From Actinomycetota bacterium (GTDB taxonomy: Bacteria > Actinomycetota > Acidimicrobiia > Actinomarinales > Actinomarinaceae): a DNA stretch of 64,000 bases. The stretch covers positions 45,928 through 109,927 of the forward strand of contig JACNGE010000007.1 in assembly GCA_014384285.1 (NCBI GenBank), given 5' to 3'. A model generated the notes under the pieces. That model saw nothing but the letters and a program-made list of their open reading frames with translations, ran no database searches and was not told the DNA's origin. Each line of letters begins with the position of its first letter. The stretch's first letter is position 1. Positions 37,004 through 45,517 of this stretch are shown piece by piece. The translations under genes and the position numbers were made by a program.

Positions 37004-37834
37004 ATGAAGAAGAAATCTGTTTATGAAACTGGAATGGGCTCAAGAAAGGGTTATGTTTCAAAATTTCAAATTGATGAGAGCCGAACAGATATTAATAAGA
37101 ATAATAAAGCAAAAAAAAAGAATATTATTTTTAATAAGAGTGCAGAAAATATGAATGATCTTGTTGATAACTGTGTTTCACTAACAATCACTTCACCGCC
37201 GTACAATGTAGGAAAACTTAGTGATAGTGACCTAAGTGATGAAGAATATTGGAATCTTATTACAAAATGTTTTAAAGAAGTTTACAGAGTAACAGAATCA
37301 GGTGGACGTCTGGTGATTAATGTAGCTAACCTCGGAAGGAAGCCATATATTCCTTTTTCTAATTTGTTTACAGACTTGATGATTGACTTAGGATTCCTTA
37401 TGAGGGGTGAGATAATATGGCAAAAATCAAAGGGTGCAAATGCTAACTTTGCTTGGGGAAGTTGGTTATCAGCATCAAATCCAGTTATCAGAGATATACA
37501 TGAGTATTGCTTAGTTTTCTCTAAAGAAGGAATGTCTAAAGGAACTAAAGGAAAATCTACTCTTGAGAAAGATGAATTTATGGATTCAACATTGTCTATC
37601 TGGAATATAAATCCTGCAAGAGCAAAAAAAATTGGCCATCCAGCACCATTTCCAGTCGAACTGGCTGAAAGATTTATTAACTTATACAGTTATGAGAATG
37701 ATCTGGTGCTAGACCCTTTTATAGGTAGTGGCACAACAGCATTAGCTGCTAAAAATTTAAAGAGAAGTTACATAGGTTATGAAATAAATCCAGAATATTG
37801 TGATTTAGCCGAAAAACGCTTGTCTAAAAATTAA
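37004..37834 (+). CDS. orphan DNA methyltransferase (beta-class, SPPY type)
   Basis: 276-residue DNA methyltransferase. Catalytic motif IV is TSPPYNVGK near residue 64, and the AdoMet-binding FxGxG is near residue 237 (VLDPFIGSGTTALAA), an order (IV before I) that marks the beta class. SPPY favours N4-cytosine methylation but some N6-adenine enzymes share it. No restriction endonuclease or specificity subunit is beside it. It therefore looks like an orphan or housekeeping methyltransferase such as a cell-cycle one. It abuts a convergent ABC exporter gene with no gap. Confidence 0.85.
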   Translation: MKKKSVYETGMGSRKGYVSKFQIDESRTDINKNNKAKKKNIIFNKSAENMNDLVDNCVSLTITSPPYNVGKLSDSDLSDEEYWNLITKCFKEVYRVTESGGRLVINVANLGRKPYIPFSNLFTDLMIDLGFLMRGEIIWQKSKGANANFAWGSWLSASNPVIRDIHEYCLVFSKEGMSKGTKGKSTLEKDEFMDSTLSIWNINPARAKKIGHPAPFPVELAERFINLYSYENDLVLDPFIGSGTTALAAKNLKRSYIGYEINPEYCDLAEKRLSKN

Positions 37835-39559
37835 TTACTGACTACTAAGATTCCAAGCAGAAAATAAATCTTTATATATATTATTGTCTCTTAATAAATT
37901 AAAATGATTGTCAAATCCTACCAACTCTCCATTTTTCATGACTAAGATTTTTTCTGCATTAAGGATTGTCTCTAACCTGTGAGCTATAACAACGGAAGTC
38001 TGATAATCCAGTAACTTATCTGTAGCATCAAGAATTGAATTTTCTGATTCTATATCAAGATTTGCTGTAGCTTCATCAAATACTATAATTTCTCTTTTTG
38101 CTAAAACTGCACGAAGAAGTGCTATGAATTGCCGTTCTCCAGCTGAAACATTTGAACCTCGTTCTCCTACTTCCTGATCGAGACCATTTTCATATCTATC
38201 AAACCAATCTAAAACGCCAATATCACTGAGCTCATCTTTGAGTTCTATCTTTTCTGGATTTGAATAAATTAAATTATCTCGTATCGTGCCTCTAAATAAA
38301 AAACTTTCCTGTGGAACATAGGCAATAGTTTTTCTTGTCCATCTCTGACTTACGTCTTTGGCGGATTCGCCATAAAATTTAACGTCACCATTGCTAGGTA
38401 GGTAGAACCTCAAAATCAATTTAGCGATTGTGCTTTTGCCAGCACCAGTCTCTCCTACAATGGCTATTTTTTCACCTTTCATAATAGAGAAATTTACATC
38501 ATGCAGGACTGTTTCTCTTCCGTATGAAAAAGATACATCATTAAATTCAATTACATTCGTGGAATCCATATCTGGTGAGAGAGTTCCTGTATTGCTTAAT
38601 AATGGTTCTTCATCAAGTATTGAAAAAACTTTTTTCATAGATGAACCTGCTGATCTCAATAAATCATAATTAAAAGAAAGCTGAATTAGAGGATCGAAAA
38701 AATAATTAAGATAAAACAATAATGCTACTAACTCTCCAACAGTCAAAGTTCCTTCTTTAATTCTTATTGAAGCAAACCATATAACTACAGCAATTGAGGT
38801 AACACGTGTAATTTCAAGAAATGGAAAATAGATAGCAATATTTTTTGCAGATTGCATATTTGCTTTTAAATGCTCATCGTTAATTTTTTTAAATCTTTCA
38901 TATTGTGACTTCTCGTCTGAATAGGCCTGAATTATCCTTACACCAGATATACCCTCTTGAAGGGAAGATAGAACTTGGCCAATCCATTCTCTAACAGCCC
39001 AATATGCTTTATCCGCATGATTCCGGAATATTTTTGTAGCAATACCAAGTAATGGAAGTACCAAAAATGATAGTAACGACAATTGAACATCAACCAAAAA
39101 TACGGCAATGGTAGCACCAAATATAGTAAGCAATGCTGTGATTACACTACTTGCTCCCTCTCTTGCAAACTCATTTAAGCTTTGCATATCAGAAGTCATT
39201 CTTGCAACGAGTACACCTGTTTTGTTCTTTTCGAAATAGTTTATGTCTAAGGATGCTAAGTGCCTAAATAATTTCTCCCTGATGCTTCTTACATAGGACT
39301 CTCCGACTAGACCTATTGCAAGTAAGGCTTTACTAGCAACAAAATAAAGCATAATTAATGTTATAAAATAATAGAAACTCTGCTGGAGGAGGTATTCATA
39401 ATCAGATTTTAAAACACCATTATCTATTCCTCTTGAAATTAATTGAGGGCCAACCATTCTTAAACCAGCTCCAGCGAGAGCTATCAATGAACTCCATAAA
39501 AATGGCCTATTGATTTCAGGAACTAACTTCAAAGATCTCAGAAAAGTATTTTCACTCAT
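37835..39559 (-). CDS. ABC exporter half, catalytic-Walker-B subunit
   Basis: Transmembrane domain (about 1-310, six helices) fused to an NBD (574 residues). Walker A VGETGAGKST, signature degenerate (VSAGERQFIALL instead of LSGGQ), Walker B intact with the catalytic glutamate (IVFDEATANLDIE) and H-loop IAHRLETI. Together with the partner gene upstream it forms a heterodimer with one working and one degenerate ATP site, as in the TM287/288 and BmrCD type. Overlaps the partner's stop by 8 bases. Substrate (drug, lipid or peptide) is not evident. Confidence 0.9.
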   Translation of the reverse strand: MSENTFLRSLKLVPEINRPFLWSSLIALAGAGLRMVGPQLISRGIDNGVLKSDYEYLLQQSFYYFITLIMLYFVASKALLAIGLVGESYVRSIREKLFRHLASLDINYFEKNKTGVLVARMTSDMQSLNEFAREGASSVITALLTIFGATIAVFLVDVQLSLLSFLVLPLLGIATKIFRNHADKAYWAVREWIGQVLSSLQEGISGVRIIQAYSDEKSQYERFKKINDEHLKANMQSAKNIAIYFPFLEITRVTSIAVVIWFASIRIKEGTLTVGELVALLFYLNYFFDPLIQLSFNYDLLRSAGSSMKKVFSILDEEPLLSNTGTLSPDMDSTNVIEFNDVSFSYGRETVLHDVNFSIMKGEKIAIVGETGAGKSTIAKLILRFYLPSNGDVKFYGESAKDVSQRWTRKTIAYVPQESFLFRGTIRDNLIYSNPEKIELKDELSDIGVLDWFDRYENGLDQEVGERGSNVSAGERQFIALLRAVLAKREIIVFDEATANLDIESENSILDATDKLLDYQTSVVIAHRLETILNAEKILVMKNGELVGFDNHFNLLRDNNIYKDLFSAWNLSSQ

Positions 39560-41315
39560 TTTGTGCCCCAGATGGTTGATTCTCTAAAAAAAGTGACTTA
39601 TAGCTTTGAACAGTTTCTATCAATTTTATATGACTGCCCTGGGCTTTTACTTTACCATCTTCAATGAAGACCACTTCATCACATAGCTCAATTGTTGGTA
39701 CGCGATTTGTAATTATAAGAGTTGTCATATTAGACATTACATTTGATAACTCATTTCTAATTTCCTCTTCTGTTGAAGCGTCGACTGCTGATAATGCATC
39801 ATCAAGTATAAGAATTCTTGGTTTTCTCAGTATGGCTCGAGCTAAAGCAATTCTTTGTCTTTGACCTCCAGACAAGCCGTAACCTCTCTCTCCGACTTTT
39901 GTTTCATAAGACTCGGGTAATTGAGAAATAAACTCGTGAGCTCTTGCTATATTTGCGGCAGATTGTATTTGATCTTGTGAAGCCTTGTCTGTTCCAAGAG
40001 AAATATTTTCTCTTGCTGTATTTGAAAAAAGGAAGCTTTCTTCAAAAGCCAAGCTTACTTCTGATCTTAATTCTTGTAACTTCACCTTGTTTATATCAAC
40101 ACCATCAATCTCTATAGTTCCTGATTCTATGTCATAAAGTCTTGGTAACAAATAGGCTAGAGTTGATTTTCCAGAACCTGTTGATCCAACAATAGCTACA
40201 GTTTTTTTACCCTCAATTTCAAAAGACAAATCTTGAAAGATATTATCTTTCCCATATTTGAAATTGACATCTGTAAATTTAAGGCTTCCGTCTCCACCTT
40301 CCGGGAAACTAATATTTGATTTTTCATCAATAATTGTGGGTTCTTCATCTAATAGCTCCAAGATTCTTATTCCTGCAGAAACACTTGATGGAATCTCAGA
40401 TAAAAACCATGCGGTTATTCTTAAAGGCCATAAAAGAAGAAAAACATATTGAGTAAAAGCTATAAAATCTCCCAGTGTTATAAATTCATTAATTGATAAG
40501 TAGCCACCCAATAACAAAACAAGAAGTGTTATAACCATTGGAATCAGTTCAAATAATGGCACGAATCTTGTTCTAAGGTTTAGATACTCAAGTGATGTGT
40601 TGTAAATGTTTGAAATAGCAGATTCTACTTTTGATGAAGCTAGTTCTTCGTTACCAAAAGCCTTGACTACTCTTATGCCTCCAAGTTGTTCCTCTACCTC
40701 TGTCGTCATTTCGGCCTCAGCTTCTTTAACTCTTAATGAAACACCCATTGCCTTAGAAGAAAAATTTGATGCAAGCCACAATACAGCAGGAATAGAAAGT
40801 AATACAAGTGATCCAAGAGGCAGACTTAAGCTAAGTAGAGTGATGCTTAAGATAATCAAGAGAAGAATATTTGCAGTTGCAAGAGGAGCTATTGCAAAAG
40901 CTAATCTTACTTGAGATGCGTCACTAGACGCTCTTGCCATTAAGTCCCCTGTTGGGACTCTGTCGTGAAAATTAAATGCAAGCTTCTGCATATGGGTGAA
41001 AATTCTGTTTCTTATTCCAGCTTCAACATTATATGAAACATGCATGGAGTAGTATCTTCTAATCCCGATTGTAGTTGCTCGGATGTAACCAATAATCAAC
41101 ATAAATGAAAGCAAAACAATCAGTATTTGTTGATTTTGTTCAACTATTCCATCATCAATTACCCTCTTTATGATGTAGGGCTGTATAACAATTAAAAAAC
41201 ACCAAACAACAGCAGAAAGCATAGAAAGAAAAAAGCTTCTTTTGTTCTCTTTTACGCCCTGTTTATAAAACTCAAGAGCTTTTTTAAATTCTGGAGTTTT
41301 GAAGACATTAAACAT
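39552..41315 (-). CDS. ABC exporter half, degenerate-Walker-B subunit
   Basis: 587 residues, transmembrane domain (about 1-325) plus NBD. Walker A VGSTGSGKST, a canonical signature LSGGQRQRIALARA, but Walker B reads LILDDALSAVD with aspartate in place of the catalytic glutamate, and the H-loop region is ITNRVPTI in place of the usual H. It complements the sibling subunit, whose signature is degenerate. Expressed first in a two-gene operon, divergent from the menA-like gene. The loss of residues is the usual heterodimer pattern, not decay. Confidence 0.9.
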   Translation of the reverse strand: MFNVFKTPEFKKALEFYKQGVKENKRSFFLSMLSAVVWCFLIVIQPYIIKRVIDDGIVEQNQQILIVLLSFMLIIGYIRATTIGIRRYYSMHVSYNVEAGIRNRIFTHMQKLAFNFHDRVPTGDLMARASSDASQVRLAFAIAPLATANILLLIILSITLLSLSLPLGSLVLLSIPAVLWLASNFSSKAMGVSLRVKEAEAEMTTEVEEQLGGIRVVKAFGNEELASSKVESAISNIYNTSLEYLNLRTRFVPLFELIPMVITLLVLLLGGYLSINEFITLGDFIAFTQYVFLLLWPLRITAWFLSEIPSSVSAGIRILELLDEEPTIIDEKSNISFPEGGDGSLKFTDVNFKYGKDNIFQDLSFEIEGKKTVAIVGSTGSGKSTLAYLLPRLYDIESGTIEIDGVDINKVKLQELRSEVSLAFEESFLFSNTARENISLGTDKASQDQIQSAANIARAHEFISQLPESYETKVGERGYGLSGGQRQRIALARAILRKPRILILDDALSAVDASTEEEIRNELSNVMSNMTTLIITNRVPTIELCDEVVFIEDGKVKAQGSHIKLIETVQSYKSLFLENQPSGAQNE

Positions 41316-41365
41316 GAACTTAAGTGTAAATGAATTAAAAATTTATAAAAAAATGCGTAGGACTT

Positions 41366-41386
41366 TGTGCATTATTTCACAAGCGT
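41366..41386 (+). promoter_or_regulatory. palindromic operator of the quinone operon, matched at the rhodopsin gene
   Basis: TGTGCATTATTTCACA followed by AGCGT. The same 21 bases occur, with one difference (TGTGA for TGTGC), upstream of the rhodopsin gene at 45465-45485 on the other strand. A TANNNT -10 (TACTCT, 41389-41394) begins after a 2-base gap, and 7 bases later is the ATG at 41402. TGTGA-N6-TCACA symmetry recalls CRP/FNR-type sites, but the regulator is unknown. Confidence 0.6.
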
Positions 41387-41401
41387 ATTACTCTTCTAAC
41401 T

Positions 41402-42919
41402 ATGAATAAAGTACTAGATAGTAAAATAGAAAAAGTTTTGGACTCAGCTGACAGAATGTTTATTGCTACCAGTGTAGGTGGTAACTCATCTGGGGCATCA
41501 GTATTCTTTAGTAGAGATGGAGAGGATCTTGTATTTTTCACATTTAACCCCACAAGAAAAGCTGAACAAATTAGATTAAATCCTCGAGTTCATGTAGTTA
41601 TATGGCCTAAAGGTCAAGAAGGAATAGAGGGTCTTCAAATCGATGGAGAATGTTACAAAATAAAAGATGAAGACGAAAAAAAGAAAGCGTATGAATTAGT
41701 TTTAAACACTACCGAAGCATTTCAAGAATATATGGAAGATGATTTTCTAATCAAAAATGATGTTGTTGGATATTACAGAGTAAAACCAACAACTATAAAA
41801 TATGTCAACTTTTTTGAAGAAGAACAATTTCAATGGAAAACTATTCCAGGCAACAAAACTTCTGCACTTAAAATGGCATTCAAACTTGGTTTAAAAAGAA
41901 TTGGTTTGTGGTTGAGAACAGTTAGAGCCCCCTTTCTAACGGCTACATTTGCTCCAATATTTATTGGCGCAGCTGTGGCATGGAGCGATCTCAAAGATAA
42001 TGGTATTGCCGAGAGCTGGTCATGGAAAATGTTCTGGTTAGTTCTCGGTGGTGCATCTTTAGCTCAAATTGCAACCAACTCATCAAACGACTTTTTTGAC
42101 CATACATCAAATGCTGATGAGATTAACAAAGTAGCTAGTCCTTTTAATGGTGGAAGTAGAGTTATTCAAGTTGGTTTAATGACACCCGGACAAGTCCTGA
42201 TTACAGCTTTAGTAAGCATCATAGGTACAATCGGAATTGGTTTGTACCTAAATGAACAAGTGAGTGGTAATTATTTCGGTAACACCCCTATTTTGTGGAC
42301 AGGTATAATTGGAACATTCTTAGCTCTAGGTTATACAGGTGATCCTGTAAGACTTGGATACAAAGGATTTGGAGAGATAGCTATTGCACTTGGATTTGGC
42401 CCGATCATGGTCATGGGTGCACACTATGTGTTGACCGCTCCAATCCACAATAATGATATACATCAATGGAACTGGGTAGAAGCACTAATTGCCTCAGTAC
42501 CTATTGGAATTTTAGTGATGCTTATTGTTTGGATTAATCAATTTCAGGATGCCCCCTCAGATGCGGCAGTGGGTAAAAACACATGGGTAGTCAGAACAGC
42601 AGTAGATGATGGCTGGATGAGAATGGAAAAACCACTTTCTCTTTATAAGCAATTCATGGTTGAAGCATTTTTATCTGTTGCAGCTATTGGTTTCTTGGGT
42701 ATGTTTACAGACTTCGGAACAGTGTACGCTTTCGCAGCACTACTACCTGTCTTACTCGTTTGGAAAGCCTTCAAAATGGCTGATGAGTGGATGATTAAAT
42801 GGAATAATCCTGATGCTGATAGACAAAAAGTTCCTTATGAGCTCTTACTTGTCAATGTATCAACAATAGGTATTCATTTTTTAACAGGAATTTTACTTTC
42901 TGTTGCCTACATACTCTAG
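41402..42919 (+). CDS. PNPOx-like flavin domain fused to a UbiA prenyltransferase (probable MenA)
   Basis: The N-terminal domain (about 1-140) resembles the pyridoxamine-phosphate-oxidase-like split barrel (flavin or F420-binding family: MFIATSVGGNSSGASVFFSRDGEDLVFF, read in parts). The C-terminal domain (about 160-505) is a membrane prenyltransferase of the UbiA family: first aspartate motif NSSNDFFDHTSNADE and second NQFQDAPSDAAVGKNT, with several hydrophobic helices. It probably prenylates 1,4-dihydroxy-2-naphthoate in menaquinone synthesis, because a UbiE/MenG methyltransferase follows. Fusion of the two domains is unusual. Leaderless-type promoter and operator upstream. Confidence 0.8.
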   Translation: MNKVLDSKIEKVLDSADRMFIATSVGGNSSGASVFFSRDGEDLVFFTFNPTRKAEQIRLNPRVHVVIWPKGQEGIEGLQIDGECYKIKDEDEKKKAYELVLNTTEAFQEYMEDDFLIKNDVVGYYRVKPTTIKYVNFFEEEQFQWKTIPGNKTSALKMAFKLGLKRIGLWLRTVRAPFLTATFAPIFIGAAVAWSDLKDNGIAESWSWKMFWLVLGGASLAQIATNSSNDFFDHTSNADEINKVASPFNGGSRVIQVGLMTPGQVLITALVSIIGTIGIGLYLNEQVSGNYFGNTPILWTGIIGTFLALGYTGDPVRLGYKGFGEIAIALGFGPIMVMGAHYVLTAPIHNNDIHQWNWVEALIASVPIGILVMLIVWINQFQDAPSDAAVGKNTWVVRTAVDDGWMRMEKPLSLYKQFMVEAFLSVAAIGFLGMFTDFGTVYAFAALLPVLLVWKAFKMADEWMIKWNNPDADRQKVPYELLLVNVSTIGIHFLTGILLSVAYIL

Positions 42920-42920
42920 A

Positions 42921-43547
42921 TTGCCTAAGTCTGCTAATTTCTCAAAAATATACAGATTCTATGATGGCATAAACTCTCTACTCACATTTGGGTTTGATAA
43001 ATCCTGGAGAGAAAAAGCGTCTCAGCAACTTACTGGTTCAACTGTTTTAGACCTTGGTAGTGGTACTGGTGCGGCTGAAAAACAACTTATTGGCTATGAA
43101 GTGACGGCATTAGATCCTGATGAAAGAATGTTGTCTTTAAATAATTTTTCTAATAAGATTTTAGGCTCTGCAGAGGCCTTACCTTTCGACGATAAATCTT
43201 TTGATAATATCTACTGTGCATTCGTCTGGAGAAATGTCTCAGATACTGATAAAGCTTTTAAAGAAATAAAAAGAGTTCTTAAAGATGACGGTAACTTTGT
43301 GTTGCTTGATATGACGAGGCCATTAAATATGTTCACCAAAAGATTGCATAAGTTGGGCACATTCATAACGTTACATTTGATTGGTATCGTAACATTCAGC
43401 TTTAAACAATATAGATTTCTTTACACGTCTTTAGACAAACTAGAAGCTCCTGAATCATTTCTTAAAGAATCTGGATTCAATAGCTACACCCTCGAGAGAA
43501 TGGGAATATTTGGTTTTGTATATTTATCTGTACTGAAAAAAAGCTAG
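42921..43547 (+). CDS. UbiE/MenG quinone C-methyltransferase
   Basis: AdoMet-dependent methyltransferase of about 209 residues. Motif I VLDLGSGTGAAE, the GSAEALPFDDKSFDNIYCAF segment and the UbiE-type FVWRNVSDTDKAFKEIKRVLK (read in parts) support the last step of menaquinone synthesis. No ATG is available: TTG at 42921, one base after the menA stop, is the coupled start; a TTG at 42903 is an alternative. Ends 6 bases from the convergent thioredoxin-like gene. It probably methylates the demethylmenaquinone made by the preceding enzyme. Confidence 0.85.
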   Translation: MPKSANFSKIYRFYDGINSLLTFGFDKSWREKASQQLTGSTVLDLGSGTGAAEKQLIGYEVTALDPDERMLSLNNFSNKILGSAEALPFDDKSFDNIYCAFVWRNVSDTDKAFKEIKRVLKDDGNFVLLDMTRPLNMFTKRLHKLGTFITLHLIGIVTFSFKQYRFLYTSLDKLEAPESFLKESGFNSYTLERMGIFGFVYLSVLKKS

Positions 43548-43553
43548 ATGCTT

Positions 43554-44165
43554 TTATCTGCTTTCTAAAGCTAGCTGAACTAAAAGTTGACCAACTGCGT
43601 CTTGTGGTAAGCTACCAGTTCTTCGTGCCTTAACATTTAATTCATTATCAAGAAATACCCAGTATGGAAATGATGTAAGACCATATGCATCTCCAATTTT
43701 TTTATCTAGATCATATATCTGAGTTTCACTCCAGCCTTCTCTTTCTAGCCAATCGTGAGGAGGATAATTACCTCTTGATCTGTCAATTGAAGTGGCAACT
43801 GCAATTATATCTATACCCTCTGGAACTCCTATAGTATCAATCCATTCTTGTACAGATGGAACTTCTGCTTGGCAGTAATTACACCAATGAGCAAGAAAAA
43901 GTATAGCTTTAGCATTACCATTTTTTTCAAGTGCGATTATTTCAGAATTTTCATTTGGTCCAGAAAACGTTGGAGCTGAAAGCCCAATTGCAACATTATC
44001 ATCATTTTCACCAGCATAAGTTGGTAGCGGATCTCCTGTAACAGTGGTCTCTCCTTCTGGAAGACCAGCAGTTAAAGGTTCAGTACTTAAAGTAACCCCT
44101 ACTGCGACAGCAAACCCAATCACTAAGAGAACACCTGCGGCTATTAAGAAATTTTTATTCAATGT
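43554..44165 (-). CDS. membrane-anchored thioredoxin-like protein (TlpA/ResA type)
   Basis: N-terminal signal anchor (NKNFLIAAGVLLVIGFAVAVG), a linker, then a thioredoxin fold with the CxxC pair in AHWCNYCQAEVPSV. It would act on disulfides outside the membrane, in cytochrome or secreted-protein maturation. Start: a TTG at 44165 sits 7 bases after an AAGGAG site and within the DsbB stop overlap; an in-frame ATG at 44186 would lie upstream of that site. The partner gene upstream encodes a DsbB-like protein, so the two probably form one oxidative-folding pair. Confidence 0.85.
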   Translation of the reverse strand, partial: TLNKNFLIAAGVLLVIGFAVAVGVTLSTEPLTAGLPEGETTVTGDPLPTYAGENDDNVAIGLSAPTFSGPNENSEIIALEKNGNAKAILFLAHWCNYCQAEVPSVQEWIDTIGVPEGIDIIAVATSIDRSRGNYPPHDWLEREGWSETQIYDLDKKIGDAYGLTSFPYWVFLDNELNVKARRTGSLPQDAVGQLLVQLALESR

Positions 44166-44673
44166 TTTGTCTCCTTGCATAGTCATAATACAATAAAGAT
44201 ATAAATATCGTTAAAAACCCAGTAGCACCCATTACTGGAATACTAATAAAACCGAATATGTCTACATATTTGAGATTACATGGAATGTCTACTGCGCAAG
44301 ACCCTCCACCGCCACCACCATTTTGAAGATAAATATGGTACAAACTAACAAAGAGGCCACCTAAACTAATAAAGCCAAATTTGTATAAATCCTTTTTAAA
44401 AAGTGAAAGAATAAGTATTAATGCTATTGGATACATTAAATAACGTTGGTACCAGCAAAATTTACATGGGATAAATCCAACAACTTCAGAGTAAATAATA
44501 CTTCCAACGGCAGAGAAAGTAGCGACACTTGTTGCGAAGTATAAAAACTGATCAGTAATAAATTTATTAAAAGTTTTTTTCGTTATATATAGGTATAGAA
44601 TGCCTGTCGAGATTATCCATGCAGTGACTGTAAAAAACCCAAAGAGAGTATTGAAAAAAATAATTTTATCCAT
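44155..44673 (-). CDS. DsbB/BdbC-like disulfide-forming membrane protein
   Basis: Four-helix membrane protein of about 172 residues that reoxidises a periplasmic thiol partner using quinone. First cysteine pair in IPCKFCWYQRYLMYPI, second pair CAVDIPC in an extracytoplasmic loop preceded by a glycine tract (about residues 122-134). Starts at the second ATG (44673), which has TACAAT 7 bases upstream and lies just beyond the rhodopsin terminator, so it has its own promoter. It overlaps the thioredoxin-like gene by 11 bases. Quinone dependence links it to the menA-menG genes nearby. Confidence 0.85.
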   Translation of the reverse strand: MDKIIFFNTLFGFFTVTAWIISTGILYLYITKKTFNKFITDQFLYFATSVATFSAVGSIIYSEVVGFIPCKFCWYQRYLMYPIALILILSLFKKDLYKFGFISLGGLFVSLYHIYLQNGGGGGGSCAVDIPCNLKYVDIFGFISIPVMGATGFLTIFISLLYYDYARRQNIE

Positions 44674-44697
44674 GACCATAATTGTACCTATAAAAAA

Positions 44698-44723
44698 AGA
44701 TAGGCGGACATTGCCGCCTATCT
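44698..44723 (-). terminator. intrinsic terminator of the rhodopsin gene
   Basis: 10-bp perfect stem (AGATAGGCGG / CCGCCTATCT) with a 6-base loop, followed on the minus strand by a run of seven T (44691-44697). It separates the rhodopsin gene from the DsbB-like gene, which has its own -10 box. Confidence 0.85.
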
Positions 44724-44745
44724 ATAAATTTAATAAGAGTTAAAG

Positions 44746-45411
44746 TTAGACTTTTTCTCCTGATTGAACTTTTGCCATATTAAGAACTAATACACCAAGA
44801 CCGACTTTGTTAATAATGTCAGCAACTGTGTATAGAAGCTCTCTCAAGTCCATTAAGTCTGGACTCACTGCTGGTGCTAAGAATCCTAATGGATAGATTA
44901 TCCAACCAATAAGAATAAGATTCTTGATTTTTTGGAATGCTTCACCTGCATCACCTGTTAGTGATGTACCTTCAGCTTGTAGTGCTCTCATTAGAAATGC
45001 ATAAGCAACCATTGATACTACAAAACCAGTCCAGTATTGTGCATCTCCAGCTTCTGCTGATACTTCTCCGTAATATCCTCCACCAATCATTACAAGTGCA
45101 GCTGCACCCATAGTTCTGACTTTTTGGGCATACTCTGCACCTTTAGATGTTACTGCAAGAACTTCTACGAACATTAATGGAACGGTTAGTACCCAATCAA
45201 CATATCGCAAAGGTGTGTCAAAGTCTCCTGATGCAAAAGATACTGTCATTTTTTGGTAGTGATACCATGCAATTCCAGTCACTAATGCTGAGATATATAC
45301 ACCTCTTCTGAATTTCGGATCAACTTCTCTTGATGACATCAGTAAATATACTGTTCCTGCAAGCATACCTGCAGTCGCCACCATAAAAAGTCTGTATGTA
45401 AGTTCGGCCAT
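44746..45411 (-). CDS. light-driven proton-pump rhodopsin (actinobacterial type)
   Basis: Seven-helix retinal protein of 221 residues. Key residues: R69 and H51 around the counter-ion, D72 / T76 / E83 in YVDWVLTVPLMFVEV (DTE pattern of a proton pump), M80 at the spectral-tuning site (non-Q, so green-type absorption), and the Schiff-base lysine K202 in DIINKVGLG. No signal peptide is evident. AAAGGAG is 10 bases before the ATG, and an intrinsic terminator follows. The gene stands alone: no carotenoid or retinal (blh, crt) gene is in the window, so chromophore genes lie elsewhere. Whether a carotenoid antenna can bind cannot be decided by eye. The promoter shares a 21-base element with the quinone operon. 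Confidence 0.96.
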   Translation of the reverse strand: MAELTYRLFMVATAGMLAGTVYLLMSSREVDPKFRRGVYISALVTGIAWYHYQKMTVSFASGDFDTPLRYVDWVLTVPLMFVEVLAVTSKGAEYAQKVRTMGAAALVMIGGGYYGEVSAEAGDAQYWTGFVVSMVAYAFLMRALQAEGTSLTGDAGEAFQKIKNLILIGWIIYPLGFLAPAVSPDLMDLRELLYTVADIINKVGLGVLVLNMAKVQSGEKV

Positions 45412-45464
45412 TTTTAAGCGTCTCCTTTATATAGCTTTTAAATAAATTATAATCACAATATAGC

Positions 45465-45485
45465 ACGCTTGTGAAATAATTCACA
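45465..45485 (-). promoter_or_regulatory. palindromic operator of the rhodopsin gene
   Basis: On the minus strand TGTGAATTATTTCACA then AGCGT; 20 of 21 bases match the site at 41366-41386. A -10 candidate TATATT (45457-45462) begins 2 bases after the element, the same gap as in the quinone operon. The core is a near-perfect inverted repeat TGTGAAATAATTCACA on the opposite strand. Confidence 0.65.
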
Positions 45486-45517
45486 TGATTTTGGGTATTT
45501 TTAACTTTGCAGGTTAT

